From contig CAJCHO010000121.1 of NCBI GenBank assembly GCA_903970145.1, positions 1-41,108 of the forward strand: a DNA stretch of 41,108 bases. Reading direction: 5' to 3'. The position numbers and the translations under genes were made by a program. Below the pieces are notes generated by a model that saw nothing but the letters and a program-made list of their open reading frames with translations, searched no databases and was not told the origin of the DNA. Below, piece after piece: positions 16,649 through 25,525 of the stretch. The first letter of the stretch is position 1; each line of letters opens with the position of its first letter. This DNA is from Mycobacteriaceae bacterium (GTDB taxonomy: Bacteria > Pseudomonadota > Gammaproteobacteria > Burkholderiales > Burkholderiaceae_D).

Positions 16649-17737
16649 GTGACTGATATATATAGTAATAACAAGAATGAGATTCTGCCGTGGCAGCTCG
16701 ATGCCTGGGGGCAGATGAAGCAGCTCGCGCAGCGCGGGGTGGGTGGAATACTGCTGTGCGGCCAGCATGGCCTCGGGGCCTCGGCTCTGGCGCGTTATTT
16801 CGCGAAGTGCCTGTTGTGCCAGAGGCCGCTGGAGGGCGGTGCGGCTTGCGGGAGCTGCGACGCGTGCACTTGGGTCGACAATTTCGCCCACCCGGATCTG
16901 TTGATGCTGCGCCCCGAGGAGCTTGAAATTGCCGAGGGTGCCAGCGCCACCGGCGACGAATCCGAGGCAAGTGCCAGTGCCGATGGCGAAGAAGCGGGCG
17001 GAGTCCGCAAGAAGGCCGCGCCCAGTCGGGAAATCCGCATCGAGCAGGTGCGCCGCATCGCGCCGGCCCTGGCACTGGGCTCACACCGCGCGGGCATGCG
17101 CGTCGTCTTGGTCTATCCCGCCGAGGCGATCAATCATCCGGCCGGAAATGCGCTCCTGAAGATCCTCGAAGAACCGCCGGCCGCTACCTTGTTCGTGCTC
17201 TGTGCGGATCAGCCGGAACGATTGATGCCGACCATCGTGTCGCGCTGCCAGCGGGTGGTGCTGCGCGCGCCATCGACTGAGGCTGCATTGCAGTGGTTGC
17301 GCGCCCAGTCAGTCAAGAATCCCGAGCAGTGGTTGAGTGAAGCCGGGGGCGCGCCGCTGGCCGCACTCGAATTGGCCTACGACCTCGACGAATTGGGCAG
17401 CCAGCGCAAGGCTCTGTTTGACGCGCTCGCCGATCCGGCGCGCTTTAACCCGCTCGCCCTCGAGCTCGTCCTCGCGCGGGTCGAACCGTCAGTTGTTGTC
17501 GGCTGGCTACTGCGCTGGGTCTATGACTGCCTCGCCTATTGCCTCGCCGGACGGATACGCTATTATCCACAGGAGGCCAAGCGCATCGAACGGCTTGCGC
17601 AGGCCAGCCAGGTCTGGCGCCTGCTGGCTTACTGGACCTTCTTATGTGCACAGGCGCGGCTGGTACGCCATCCACTGAATCGCGCACTGTTTCTTGACGA
17701 CCTATTGGCCGGATACGGCGAGGCGATGCAACGATGA
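16649..17737 (+). CDS. holB: DNA polymerase III subunit delta prime
   Basis: Clamp-loader delta prime subunit, 362 residues. The zinc module has C57, C67, C70 and C73. LLKILEEPPAATLFVLC and TIVSRCQRVVLRA are typical of clamp-loader subunits. The P-loop position reads GQHGLGAS (38-45) with no lysine, so ATP binding is unlikely, in line with the non-ATPase role known for E. coli delta prime. Between the zinc module and EIRIEQVRRI there is an acidic, Ala/Ser/Glu-rich insert (about 92-118). The GTG start is placed right before the PWQ motif; no clear ribosome site precedes it, and the leader is unusually AT-rich with two TACAATA copies (16633-16639, 16641-16647). Confidence 0.92.
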   Translation: MTDIYSNNKNEILPWQLDAWGQMKQLAQRGVGGILLCGQHGLGASALARYFAKCLLCQRPLEGGAACGSCDACTWVDNFAHPDLLMLRPEELEIAEGASATGDESEASASADGEEAGGVRKKAAPSREIRIEQVRRIAPALALGSHRAGMRVVLVYPAEAINHPAGNALLKILEEPPAATLFVLCADQPERLMPTIVSRCQRVVLRAPSTEAALQWLRAQSVKNPEQWLSEAGGAPLAALELAYDLDELGSQRKALFDALADPARFNPLALELVLARVEPSVVVGWLLRWVYDCLAYCLAGRIRYYPQEAKRIERLAQASQVWRLLAYWTFLCAQARLVRHPLNRALFLDDLLAGYGEAMQR

Positions 17738-17758
17738 CCAGACAGCAGCAGGGCCGTC

Positions 17759-18124
17759 ATGAGTGAAGTCGTCAAGTCGGCGGTCGCACGCCCGAGCGTT
17801 CTCTCCCTGAATATCAAGGAGAAGGCCGCCCTGTATGCGGCCTATATGCCCTACCTGAAAAACGGTGGCATCTTTGTGCCTACCGGCAAGCCCTATACGC
17901 TAGGCGATGAGGTCTACCTGCTCTTGTCGCTGATGGATGATCCGTCCAAGTTTCCGATCGCCGGTCGCGTCGCCTGGGTTACCCCTCAGGGGGCGCACAA
18001 CAACAAGGCCCAGGGCATCGGTGTGCATTTCTCCGAGGACGAGGGTGGCGCGGCAGCTCGGCGGCGAATCGAGGAAATCCTGGGTGCGGCCCTAAAATCC
18101 TCGCGCAGCACGCATACGATCTAG
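17759..18124 (+). CDS. pilZ: PilZ domain protein
   Basis: Small 121-residue PilZ-domain protein in the conserved position after holB, as for the founding PilZ of type IV pilus biogenesis. [19 protein letters not shown] and [21 protein letters not shown] are close to that group. The RxxxR motif used by c-di-GMP-binding PilZ proteins is not visible, consistent with the founding PilZ, which does not bind c-di-GMP but interacts with PilB and FimX in Pseudomonas/Xanthomonas. Its ATG is 21 bases after the holB stop. Confidence 0.9.
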   Translation: MSEVVKSAVARPSVLSLNIKEKAALYAAYMPYLKNGGIFVPTGKPYTLGDEVYLLLSLMDDPSKFPIAGRVAWVTPQGAHNNKAQGIGVHFSEDEGGAAARRRIEEILGAALKSSRSTHTI

Positions 18125-18143
18125 CTCAGCCGGTTCCTGTTCC

Positions 18144-18665
18144 GTGTCCAAGGCTCCTGATGCCGCGCTGATCCGGCTGGCGCGGCGTGAAGATCTGCCG
18201 GCTATCGTCGCGATCTATAATTCCACCATCGCCTCACGGCAGGTCACGGCCGACCTGGAGCCGGTGAGCGTGGCCAGTCGCGCGGCATGGTTCGATGCCC
18301 ACAACGAGCACAGCCACCCCTTGTGGGTACTCGATGACGGGACCCCGGGATCTGCGATGCTCGGCTGGGTAAGCCTGTCGAACTTTCACAATCGCGCCGC
18401 CTACGATGCCACAGCCGAGGTCAGCGTATATCTCGACCCGCAGGCGCGCGGCAAGGGTCACGGCGCGCGCCTGCTGGGACATGCTATCGATGCGGCACCC
18501 GGACTGGGCTTGCGTAACCTTGTCGGACTGATTTTCGGCCACAATGGCCCGAGCCTCGCTCTTTTCGCACGCATGGGTTTTCAATCCTGGGGCAGCCTGC
18601 CGGCGGTCGCATTGCTCGATGGTGTCGAGCGCGACCTCGTAATCGTCGGACGGCGCCTCGCGTAA
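18144..18665 (+). CDS. GNAT N-acetyltransferase, phosphinothricin-acetyltransferase-like
   Basis: GNAT-fold protein of 173 residues. [20 protein letters not shown], the FDAH segment near residue 50, [21 protein letters not shown] (acetyl-CoA binding) and [14 protein letters not shown] are characteristic of the Pat/YwnH group that acetylates amino-acid-like substrates such as methionine sulfoximine or phosphinothricin. The GTG start lies 19 bases after the pilZ stop. It is an insertion in the otherwise conserved pilZ-tatD spacing. The natural substrate is unknown. Confidence 0.86.
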   Translation: MSKAPDAALIRLARREDLPAIVAIYNSTIASRQVTADLEPVSVASRAAWFDAHNEHSHPLWVLDDGTPGSAMLGWVSLSNFHNRAAYDATAEVSVYLDPQARGKGHGARLLGHAIDAAPGLGLRNLVGLIFGHNGPSLALFARMGFQSWGSLPAVALLDGVERDLVIVGRRLA

Positions 18666-18697
18666 GCGGGTCCGTCCTCCATCGGAACCTGACAAGC

Positions 18698-19465
18698 GTG
18701 TTCGTCGACTCACACTGCCACCTCGACTTCCCGGGGCTAATCGAACGATTACCAGAGCTGCTCGCTGATATGCGCGACAACGAGGTCAGTCACGCGCTTT
18801 GCATCTGTGTGACGATCGATGACTTCGCGCGCGTTCTGCAGGTAGCCAATGCCGCGCCCAACCTCTATGCCTCGGTTGGCGTGCACCCGGACTACGAAGA
18901 TCTGCGCGAGCCCTCGCTTGAGGAACTGCTGGTGCTTGCCAGGGATCCCAAGGTCGTGGCGATCGGCGAAACCGGTCTTGACTACTACCGGCTGACGGGG
19001 GAACTCGAATGGCAACGGCAGCGCTTTCGCACCCACATTCGTGCCGCGCGCGCCTGCGCCAAGCCGCTCGTGATCCACACGCGAGCGGCCTCGGCCGATA
19101 CGCTTACCCTGATGCGCGAGGAAGACGCGGGGGCGGCCGGTGGCGTGATGCACTGCTTTACGGAGAACTGGGAAGTCGCCAGCGCCGCACTGGATCTGGG
19201 CTTTTATATTTCGTTCTCCGGCATTGTCACTTTCAAGAATGCGCGCGATCTTCAGGACGTAGCGCGGCGCGTCCCGCTTGAGCGTATGCTGATTGAGACC
19301 GATTCGCCCTATCTTGCTCCCGTGCCTCATCGAGGAAAAACCAACCAGCCGGGATGGGTGCGTCACGTGGGCGAGTTCATCGCGCAACTGCGTGGCATTC
19401 CAGTGGCTCAGCTTGGGGAGCAGACTTCTGATAATTTCTTTAGATTATTCAATATATTAAGATAG
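18698..19465 (+). CDS. TatD family metal-dependent hydrolase
   Basis: Metal-dependent DNase/hydrolase of the TatD family, 255 residues. Metal ligands are visible as DSHCHLDF (H6, H8), IGETGLDYY (Glu), VIHTRAA (His), GVMHCFTENW and ETDSPYLAP (Asp). Located after holB-pilZ as in many proteobacteria (ycfH position). The GTG start is the only sensible choice because the DSHCH motif must lie at the extreme N-terminus. The 3' end falls in a notably AT-rich stretch, with the next gene starting nine bases after the stop. Confidence 0.94.
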   Translation: MFVDSHCHLDFPGLIERLPELLADMRDNEVSHALCICVTIDDFARVLQVANAAPNLYASVGVHPDYEDLREPSLEELLVLARDPKVVAIGETGLDYYRLTGELEWQRQRFRTHIRAARACAKPLVIHTRAASADTLTLMREEDAGAAGGVMHCFTENWEVASAALDLGFYISFSGIVTFKNARDLQDVARRVPLERMLIETDSPYLAPVPHRGKTNQPGWVRHVGEFIAQLRGIPVAQLGEQTSDNFFRLFNILR

Positions 19466-19474
19466 ATAATTAAA

Positions 19475-20203
19475 GTGAAACATTGGAAACTCGCGCAGCT
19501 GGCGGCCTTGGTGCTTTTTTGCGGACCTCTTGTGGCCAGCGCCGGGGTCTCCGAGGATCTGCTTGGGGCCATCGAGCTCGACAGCGCGGTGCGCGTGCGC
19601 GACGCGCTAGCGAAGGGTGCCGATCCCAACTTGCGAACCGCGGAAGGTGAGACGGCGCTGATTCTCGCCCTGCATGAGGAGCACTACAACAGCGTGCGCG
19701 CGCTACTTGAGGCCCCTGGAATCAACCTGGACGCAGAAAATTCGCGCGGCCAGACGGCCCTCATGGTAGCGGCCTTCCAGGGTCGGATCGATATCGTGCG
19801 CCAGTTGGTCGATGCCCATGCGGAGATTCATCACACGGGATGGACAGCACTGCATTACGCTGCCGGCAATGGCCAGGTCGAGGTGCTGCGCTATCTGATA
19901 GATGAGGGTGCCTACGTCGATGCCCAATCGCAAAGCCACACGACGCCGCTGATGATGGCTGCCCGCGCGGGACAGCGCGCGGCGTGTGCGGTTCTGGTTG
20001 ACGCCGGCGCCGATCCGAGCCCGATCAACGATGCCGGCTTGTCAGCCCTGGATTTCGCAAAAAAGGCCGGCGACGAGGGCCTGGTGCACTGGTTCGAAGG
20101 GGTCGAGCATCGCTGGCAGCGTCGTCACGAGCCGGGCGCTCCTCCCGAAGTGGAGCCTGGTGCAAGTCCTCCTGCGTCACCCCCGAGCGGCTCTGCCCAG
20201 TGA
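19475..20203 (+). CDS. Secreted ankyrin-repeat protein
   Basis: A 242-residue protein with a Sec signal peptide (hydrophobic residues 8-21, cleavage probably after ASA near 23) and four to five ankyrin repeats between about residues 50 and 200: EGETALILALHEE, RGQTALMVAAFQG, GWTALHYAAGNG, HTTPLMMAARAG and GLSALDFAKKAG. The C-terminal 30 residues are Pro/Glu-rich. Ankyrin repeats mediate protein binding; the partner is unknown and the site is presumably periplasmic. The same gene follows tatD in other betaproteobacteria. It starts with GTG in an AT-rich junction. Confidence 0.9.
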   Translation: MKHWKLAQLAALVLFCGPLVASAGVSEDLLGAIELDSAVRVRDALAKGADPNLRTAEGETALILALHEEHYNSVRALLEAPGINLDAENSRGQTALMVAAFQGRIDIVRQLVDAHAEIHHTGWTALHYAAGNGQVEVLRYLIDEGAYVDAQSQSHTTPLMMAARAGQRAACAVLVDAGADPSPINDAGLSALDFAKKAGDEGLVHWFEGVEHRWQRRHEPGAPPEVEPGASPPASPPSGSAQ

Positions 20204-20235
20204 CAGGCGCCATCACTTGATGACAAGGCGCTGGG

Positions 20236-20258
20236 CACGCTCCCGCCGGCGTGGTTTT
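20236..20258 (+). terminator. Weak candidate terminator between convergent genes
   Basis: CACGC (20236-20240) can pair with GCGTG (20249-20253) across an eight-base loop, followed by GTTTT. The stem is only five base pairs and the T-run short, so it is a poor intrinsic terminator. It lies between the ankyrin gene and the convergent AtuA gene, where termination is expected. Confidence 0.25.
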
Positions 20259-22026
20259 ACCCGAGCAGGGCAGGGTCGATGCGGATTCTCAGGGTGAGCA
20301 GATGCTGGGCCATCGCCTTACCCAGTGGATCATTGCGTAACGAAGCCATGCCGCCACCACCGAGTGCGTCTTCAAGAACATAGTTGAATGCGCCGATCCC
20401 GGGCAGGGCATAGCGCCTCACCTCGCCCTGTACAAAGCGCGCCAGGTGGGCGCGCACCCGCTTGGCGGTGACCTCACCTGCGATCACGTCGAAAAAACGC
20501 GGCTCGCGAGCGATGATGCCGACATTGCAACGGCTGCCCTTGTCGCCGCTGCGGCCATGGGCAATTCGTATCAGAGGCACTTCAACAGAACCTGCCGGGG
20601 TCTCGATTTGCAGCTCGCCAGGCTGCGCCGCAGGCTCTGCAGTTGGCTTGGCGCCACCGGACGGCGAAGGTGCCGCAAGGGTCTGATCGCGACCCTCGAA
20701 GTGCAATTGCGCACTCACCAGCCCCTTATCGATCAGACAGCTAAAGAGCCGAATGCAAGGCACGACCGCGGGCCGCCCCGCAATCAGGCTGCCGGTCGTG
20801 CCAGGTGCAAATGAAGTGCCCGCCGGGGCGATTTCGCGCGCGAAGAGCTCGAGCGCTTCGCGCTTTGCGTGACTGACGGCAAGTCGCAGAATTGCCTCGC
20901 CAAAGGCCTCCTCGTCGCCCGCGCCCAACACTTCGAGTTCGACCCCTGTGTAATCAGGCCAGCCGCGGGCAGCTAGCATTTCGCGCGTGCGCGCGAGAAT
21001 GGCTTGACCACTGCGGCGCGCCTTTGCTCCGGCCGCAAAACCGACAATCGTCAGGCTTGCCATGCAGCGAAAGCCGTCCTGCCAGGTTGCGCTGACCTTG
21101 TAGAAATCGGTGGGCGGCAAGCCCAGCGCACCTGTTACGAGCACGTGCGTGGCGTCGACCTGCTTGATCTCGACGGCGCGAAAGTCGCACACTACGTCCG
21201 GCAGGATGTACGCACCCGGGTCGTCGATCTCGTAGACCAGCTGCTCGGCGGTAGCGGCAACGCTGATCACACCGCCCGAGGCTGTCGGTTTGGTGAGCAG
21301 AAACCGACCGTCAGCGTAGCATTCAAGGATCGGGTAACCGATGTGCGCCCAGTCGGGGACGGCGCGCCAGTCGGTCAAAAGGCCGCCGCAGGCCTGGGCA
21401 CCACATTCGATCAGATGGCCAGCCAGCGAGCCCTGGGCCAAAAGATCGAATTCAGTGGTGCTCCAGCCGAACTCGTGCATCAGGGCGCCTAGCGTGACCG
21501 CGCTATCGACCACACGGCCGGTGATGACCACCTGGGCACCCTCGCCCAGTGCTGCGGCGATCGGTGCTGCGCCAAGATAGGCGTTGGCACTGATCAGGCG
21601 CTGCGGCATCGGGGCACCGGAATAAAAGTCGCTAACGCCCAGGGCACGCAGTTCACCCATCGCTGCGGAAACCTCGTCGCCGTCGACCACCGCAATACGC
21701 ACCGCGACACCCAGTTCCTGGGCCAGTTCCGCGAGGTGCCTGGCACAGGCGGCGGGATTCATGCCCCCAGCGTTGGAAATGACACGAATTTTGCGCGCGA
21801 CGCAGCTTGCCAGCACCTCGCGCATCGCGATCTCGACGAAGTCGGTCGCGTAGCCTTTGTTGGCGTCCTTCATGCGCGCGGCCGCGAGAAGTGACATCGT
21901 CAACTCGGCAAGGTAGTCGAATACCAGATAATCGAGATTTTCGACCGCGCACAACTGGCTGACCGCAGTGGCACTGTCGCCCCAGAAGGCGCTCGCGCCA
22001 CCGATGCGTACCACTTTATCGCTCAT
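20257..22026 (-). CDS. AtuA family protein (acyclic terpene utilisation, DUF1446)
   Basis: A 589-residue protein with an AtuA/DUF1446 domain over about residues 1-450 (VRIGGASAFWGDS, FDYLAELTMSLL, ISNAGGMNPAACA, ITGRVVDSAVTLG, LIECGAQACGG) and a small C-terminal ferredoxin-like domain (IRIAHGRSGDKGSRCNVG, then ALPGIGAFNYVLEDALGGGG). AtuA is required for growth on citronellol and geraniol in Pseudomonas, but its biochemical activity is not established. No other atu genes such as geranyl-CoA carboxylase are in the window. It begins 18 bases after the ccmH stop and may be read from the ccm operon, though a functional link is unclear. Confidence 0.9.
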   Translation of the reverse strand: MSDKVVRIGGASAFWGDSATAVSQLCAVENLDYLVFDYLAELTMSLLAAARMKDANKGYATDFVEIAMREVLASCVARKIRVISNAGGMNPAACARHLAELAQELGVAVRIAVVDGDEVSAAMGELRALGVSDFYSGAPMPQRLISANAYLGAAPIAAALGEGAQVVITGRVVDSAVTLGALMHEFGWSTTEFDLLAQGSLAGHLIECGAQACGGLLTDWRAVPDWAHIGYPILECYADGRFLLTKPTASGGVISVAATAEQLVYEIDDPGAYILPDVVCDFRAVEIKQVDATHVLVTGALGLPPTDFYKVSATWQDGFRCMASLTIVGFAAGAKARRSGQAILARTREMLAARGWPDYTGVELEVLGAGDEEAFGEAILRLAVSHAKREALELFAREIAPAGTSFAPGTTGSLIAGRPAVVPCIRLFSCLIDKGLVSAQLHFEGRDQTLAAPSPSGGAKPTAEPAAQPGELQIETPAGSVEVPLIRIAHGRSGDKGSRCNVGIIAREPRFFDVIAGEVTAKRVRAHLARFVQGEVRRYALPGIGAFNYVLEDALGGGGMASLRNDPLGKAMAQHLLTLRIRIDPALLG

Positions 22027-22044
22027 GAGGACAGGAAGGCTACC

Positions 22045-22521
22045 CTAGCCGAGCAAACGCTTGACGGCTTCATCGCGCGTCGCATCGAGCGGCGCCGGAC
22101 CGGCGCCCGCGGCCCGGGTGTGTCGCCAGATAAGGCCGGCGACGATCAGCACCAGGAGCAGGAAGGGGCCGAACCAGAGAAACAGGGTATTGGCCTGTAC
22201 GGGCGGGCGGTAAAAGATGAAATCACCGTAGCGCTCGTGCAGATATTCGCGGATCTCGGCGTCACTCTTGCCGGCGCGCGCCTGCTCGCGTACCTCGCGA
22301 CGCAAATCCTCCGCGAGTCCGGCATTCGAGTCCGCCAGCGTCTGGTTCTGGCAGACCAGGCAGCGCAGTTCGAGTTCGAGCGATCGCAGTCGCGCTTCGA
22401 GCACCGGATCGCTCGCCAGGCGCGATTGCTGGTCGCTCAGCGGCGCCGGTGGGGGCACCGGGTCGCCGCGCGCCACGACGGGCGCAAGCAGAACGGCCAG
22501 AAGAATCGCGAGCGTCTTCAT
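22045..22521 (-). CDS. ccmH: Cytochrome c maturation protein CcmH
   Basis: Periplasm-facing thiol oxidoreductase of System I, 158 residues. A signal/anchor helix (3-16) is followed by LRCLVCQNQTLADSNA with the redox pair C54 and C57, which acts on the CxxCH cysteines of apocytochrome c. A second membrane helix lies at about 108-132. Length fits the short CcmH without the fused TPR domain; that CcmI part is a separate gene at the head of this operon. Overlaps ccmG by four bases. Confidence 0.95.
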   Translation of the reverse strand: MKTLAILLAVLLAPVVARGDPVPPPAPLSDQQSRLASDPVLEARLRSLELELRCLVCQNQTLADSNAGLAEDLRREVREQARAGKSDAEIREYLHERYGDFIFYRPPVQANTLFLWFGPFLLLVLIVAGLIWRHTRAAGAGPAPLDATRDEAVKRLLG

Positions 22522-23048
22522 TGGTTCAACTTGTTGATGAGGGGGACGAGTTCCTTGTCGATGATCTCGGGAGTGAGCTCGCCAATTACCTTGTGGCGGA
22601 TCACGCCGTTGCGATCGATCAGAAAGCTCTCGGGAGCCGCATAGACCCCGTAGTCGATGGCGATCGAGCCATTGGCATCGACCCCGGTGGCGCTATAGGG
22701 ATTGCCCAGTTCGCGCAGCCACTGTCGGGCGTCGCCCGGGTCGTCCTTCCAGTCCAGGCCAATGATCGGGACGAGTTTGCGCGCGGCTAGCGCCATGAGG
22801 GTTTCGTGCTCGTCGCGACAGGTGCCGCACCAGGAACCCCAGACATTGAGCAGCCAGACCTTGCCACGCATGGCGTCGCTTGCCACCACGCGATTGGGAT
22901 CGCCCAGGTCCGGCGCACGAAAACTCGCCGCCGGCTTGCCGATGAGCGGCGAAGGGACCAGCTTCGGGTCGAGGTAGAGTCCGCGCAGCAAAAATCCGCA
23001 CAGGACCAGGAAGGCGATCAGAGGCAGACTGTAGCGCAGCACTTTCAT
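22518..23048 (-). CDS. ccmG: Thiol:disulfide interchange protein CcmG (DsbE)
   Basis: Membrane-anchored periplasmic thioredoxin of 176 residues that keeps apocytochrome cysteines reduced. One N-terminal helix (5-23), then a thioredoxin fold with VWGSWCGTC: the redox pair is C74 and C77. The Gly-Thr between the cysteines differs from the more common Pro-containing pairs in CcmG but is compatible with the fold. Four-base overlaps with ccmF upstream and ccmH downstream show tight coupling. Confidence 0.95.
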   Translation of the reverse strand: MKVLRYSLPLIAFLVLCGFLLRGLYLDPKLVPSPLIGKPAASFRAPDLGDPNRVVASDAMRGKVWLLNVWGSWCGTCRDEHETLMALAARKLVPIIGLDWKDDPGDARQWLRELGNPYSATGVDANGSIAIDYGVYAAPESFLIDRNGVIRHKVIGELTPEIIDKELVPLINKLNQ

Positions 23049-25018
23049 GGTGTAACCGCCCCGGACAGCTCTGCGGTGCGGCGCTTACCGGCCAGCGCGA
23101 GGTAACGCTTGTCAGCCAGTGCCAGGGCGCCGCCGAAGGCCATGATGAAACATCCTGCCCAGATCCACGAAACAAAGGGTTTTATGTAGATGCGCACTGA
23201 CCAGGCGGTCGAACCGATGGGCTCGCCGAGCGACACGTAGATCTGTCCGAACAGACTGGCCTTGATGGCTGCCTCCGTCATGACCTGACCGGAGGCCTGG
23301 TACTGACGTTTTTCCGGATACAGGACCGTGACCGGCGTGCCGGCGCGACTGACCTCGACGCGTCCCTGCAGTCCCCGGTAATTGGGCCCCGGAAATTCGC
23401 TCACCCCGGTGAACAGGAAGTCGTAGCCCGCGACCTGGGTTGGTTGTCCGCGATCGAGCCGGGTATCGGTCTCGGTCTCGGTGCACTTTAATACCGTCAC
23501 ACCGATGATGAACACGGCAACGCCGACGTGAGCGACGTGCATGCCGTAGAAGCTGAGCGAATTGGCGCCAAGCTTGCCGAGGAGGTCGGATTGAGGTGCG
23601 AGGCGCCAGCGTGTTACGAGGTGTTCGAGGCTGCTGGCGATGATCCAGAAAGCCAGAAAGAGGCCGCCTGCCAGCCACACCGAGTAGCTGGGCGCGACGA
23701 GGGGCAGGACGAGGGCCAGCACCAGGGCCACGAGAAAGCTTGCGCGCCGGCGCTGCCAGAGCAGGGCCACGCTGGTCTTGTTCCAGCGCGCCACCGGGCC
23801 GATACCCATGAGCAAGAGCGCCGGGATCATGAGCGGATAAAACACCAGATTGAAGTAGGGTGGGCCGACCGAGATCTTGCCAAGATCGAGGGCGTCAAGA
23901 AGTAACGGCGCCAAAGTGCCCAGAGCGACCGCGACCATGGCGACCGCGAGCACGATGTTATTGCCAAGCAGCATCGATTCGCGCGAGACCAGCGCAAAAC
24001 GGGCGCCAAGGCCCACCGACTGGGCGCGCCAGGCGTAGATGCCAAGCGAGCCGCCGATGACTACCGCCAGAAAACCGAGGATATAGGTGCCGCGAGTCGG
24101 ATCATTGGCAAAGGCATGAACCGAGGTCAGGACTCCGGAGCGCACCAGAAAGGTACCAAGCAGCGACAGTGAGAAGGCCATGATCGCCAAAAGCACGGTC
24201 CAGCTCTTGAATGCGCCACGCTTCTCAGTGACGGCCAGCGAATGGATCAGTGCGGTACCGACGAGCCAGGGCATGAATGAGGCGTTTTCAACCGGGTCCC
24301 AGAACCACCAGCCGCCCCAGCCGAGCACGTAGTAGGCCCAGGCACTGCCAAGGCAAATGCCAACGGTCAGAAAGCACCAGGCGGCGGTGGTCCACGGCCG
24401 AGACCAGCGCGCCCAGGTGGCGTCAAGCCGTCCGCCGATGAGCGCTGCCATGGCAAACGCATAAGCAACCGAGAAGCCGACGTAGCCCATGTAGAGCATG
24501 GGTGGGTGAAACACCATTCCAGGATCCTGCAAAAGCGGATTGAGGTCCTTGCCCTCCGGCACGGGCAGTTGACGCAGAAACGGACTCGAGGTGGCGAGCA
24601 GGAACAGGAGGAAGCCAAAGCTGACAAAGCCCATGACGGCCAGCACCCGGGCGCAGACCGACAGCGGCAGGCGTCTGCTGAATACGCTGACCGCAGCCAT
24701 CCAGAGCGACAGCATCAGGGCCCACAGGAGCAGCGAGCCCTCATGCGAGCCCCAGGTCGCAGCCACGCGGTAGTAGCCGGGCAGGTGCGAATTGGAATTC
24801 TCGGCAACGTTGATTACCGAGAAGTCGTTGGAATAAAAGGACCAGGCGAGGCAGCCAAAGGACAGCGCGATAAACACGAAATGGGCGCGCGCCAGGGGAC
24901 GGGCCATGCCCATCAGGGGCGTGCTGTTACGATAGGCGCCGATCTGCGGCACGACCGCGAGGATTGCCGCCAGCACGAGCGCCAGCACGAGAGAAAAAGC
25001 GCCAATTTCCGGAATCAT
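23045..25018 (-). CDS. ccmF: Haem lyase subunit CcmF
   Basis: Large polytopic membrane protein of 657 residues of the haem-handling (HHP) family that joins haem from CcmE to apocytochrome c with CcmH and CcmI. The tryptophan-rich WWD motif reads WGGWWFWDP at 234-242, followed by VENASFMPWL. Further hallmarks are the N-terminal SFYSNDFSV and AATWGSHEGSLLLW, FHPPMLYMGYVGF, and a large periplasmic loop near the C-terminus before the last helix. Length is standard. Starts three bases after the ccmE stop. Confidence 0.97.
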   Translation of the reverse strand: MIPEIGAFSLVLALVLAAILAVVPQIGAYRNSTPLMGMARPLARAHFVFIALSFGCLAWSFYSNDFSVINVAENSNSHLPGYYRVAATWGSHEGSLLLWALMLSLWMAAVSVFSRRLPLSVCARVLAVMGFVSFGFLLFLLATSSPFLRQLPVPEGKDLNPLLQDPGMVFHPPMLYMGYVGFSVAYAFAMAALIGGRLDATWARWSRPWTTAAWCFLTVGICLGSAWAYYVLGWGGWWFWDPVENASFMPWLVGTALIHSLAVTEKRGAFKSWTVLLAIMAFSLSLLGTFLVRSGVLTSVHAFANDPTRGTYILGFLAVVIGGSLGIYAWRAQSVGLGARFALVSRESMLLGNNIVLAVAMVAVALGTLAPLLLDALDLGKISVGPPYFNLVFYPLMIPALLLMGIGPVARWNKTSVALLWQRRRASFLVALVLALVLPLVAPSYSVWLAGGLFLAFWIIASSLEHLVTRWRLAPQSDLLGKLGANSLSFYGMHVAHVGVAVFIIGVTVLKCTETETDTRLDRGQPTQVAGYDFLFTGVSEFPGPNYRGLQGRVEVSRAGTPVTVLYPEKRQYQASGQVMTEAAIKASLFGQIYVSLGEPIGSTAWSVRIYIKPFVSWIWAGCFIMAFGGALALADKRYLALAGKRRTAELSGAVTP

Positions 25019-25021
25019 GAG

Positions 25022-25525
25022 CTATTGCCTTACCAGTGGAGTGGCGGTGCCGGGCGCAGCAGTGCCTGCTGCCGTGTCACCGACGTAGAGCTCGCCCGAA
25101 AGGGGTTTGCCGGCGGCCTTGAGGGCGCGCGCCGCCTCGGGCGGCATGTAGTTTTCGTCATGCTTGGGAAGCACTTCGCTGGCATGCATGACACCGGCGC
25201 CGTCTACCGTCCCTAAGGCGACAACGCCCCGACCCTCGTGAAACAGGTCCGGCAGGATGCCGGTGTATTCGACCTGTACCGTGCGCACGGTATCGGTCAC
25301 GCGAAACGAGACAGCAAGGCCCTGATTGCGCACCAGGCTGCCGGTCTCAACAAGGCCGCCAATGCGAAACGGCCGATCGCGCGGCACTTCATGGTTGGCC
25401 ACCTGGCTCGGTGTGTAGGAGAAATTGATATTTCCCCCGAGTGCCGTCAACACCAGGCCGACTGCGACCGACAGCAGGGCGAGCCCGGCTACGATCAGTG
25501 CGAGGCGCTTGTGACGCGGTTTCAT
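25022..25525 (-). CDS. ccmE: Haem chaperone CcmE
   Basis: Periplasmic haem chaperone of 167 residues anchored by one helix (7-29). The covalent haem attachment motif is HDENY with His122 and the axial-ligand tyrosine Y126, and the OB-fold region contains RIGGLVETGSL and VQVEYTGILPDLF. The C-terminal tail is Ala/Gly/Thr-rich. The start at 25525 (MKPRHKRL) is standard and overlaps the ccmD stop by four bases; a longer in-frame reading lies in ccmD. Confidence 0.96.
   Translation of the reverse strand: MKPRHKRLALIVAGLALLSVAVGLVLTALGGNINFSYTPSQVANHEVPRDRPFRIGGLVETGSLVRNQGLAVSFRVTDTVRTVQVEYTGILPDLFHEGRGVVALGTVDGAGVMHASEVLPKHDENYMPPEAARALKAAGKPLSGELYVGDTAAGTAAPGTATPLVRQ

Noticed and set aside
17759..18124. 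c-di-GMP receptor role for the PilZ protein
   Set aside because: The RxxxR motif needed for c-di-GMP binding is not visible and the locus matches the founding non-binding PilZ.
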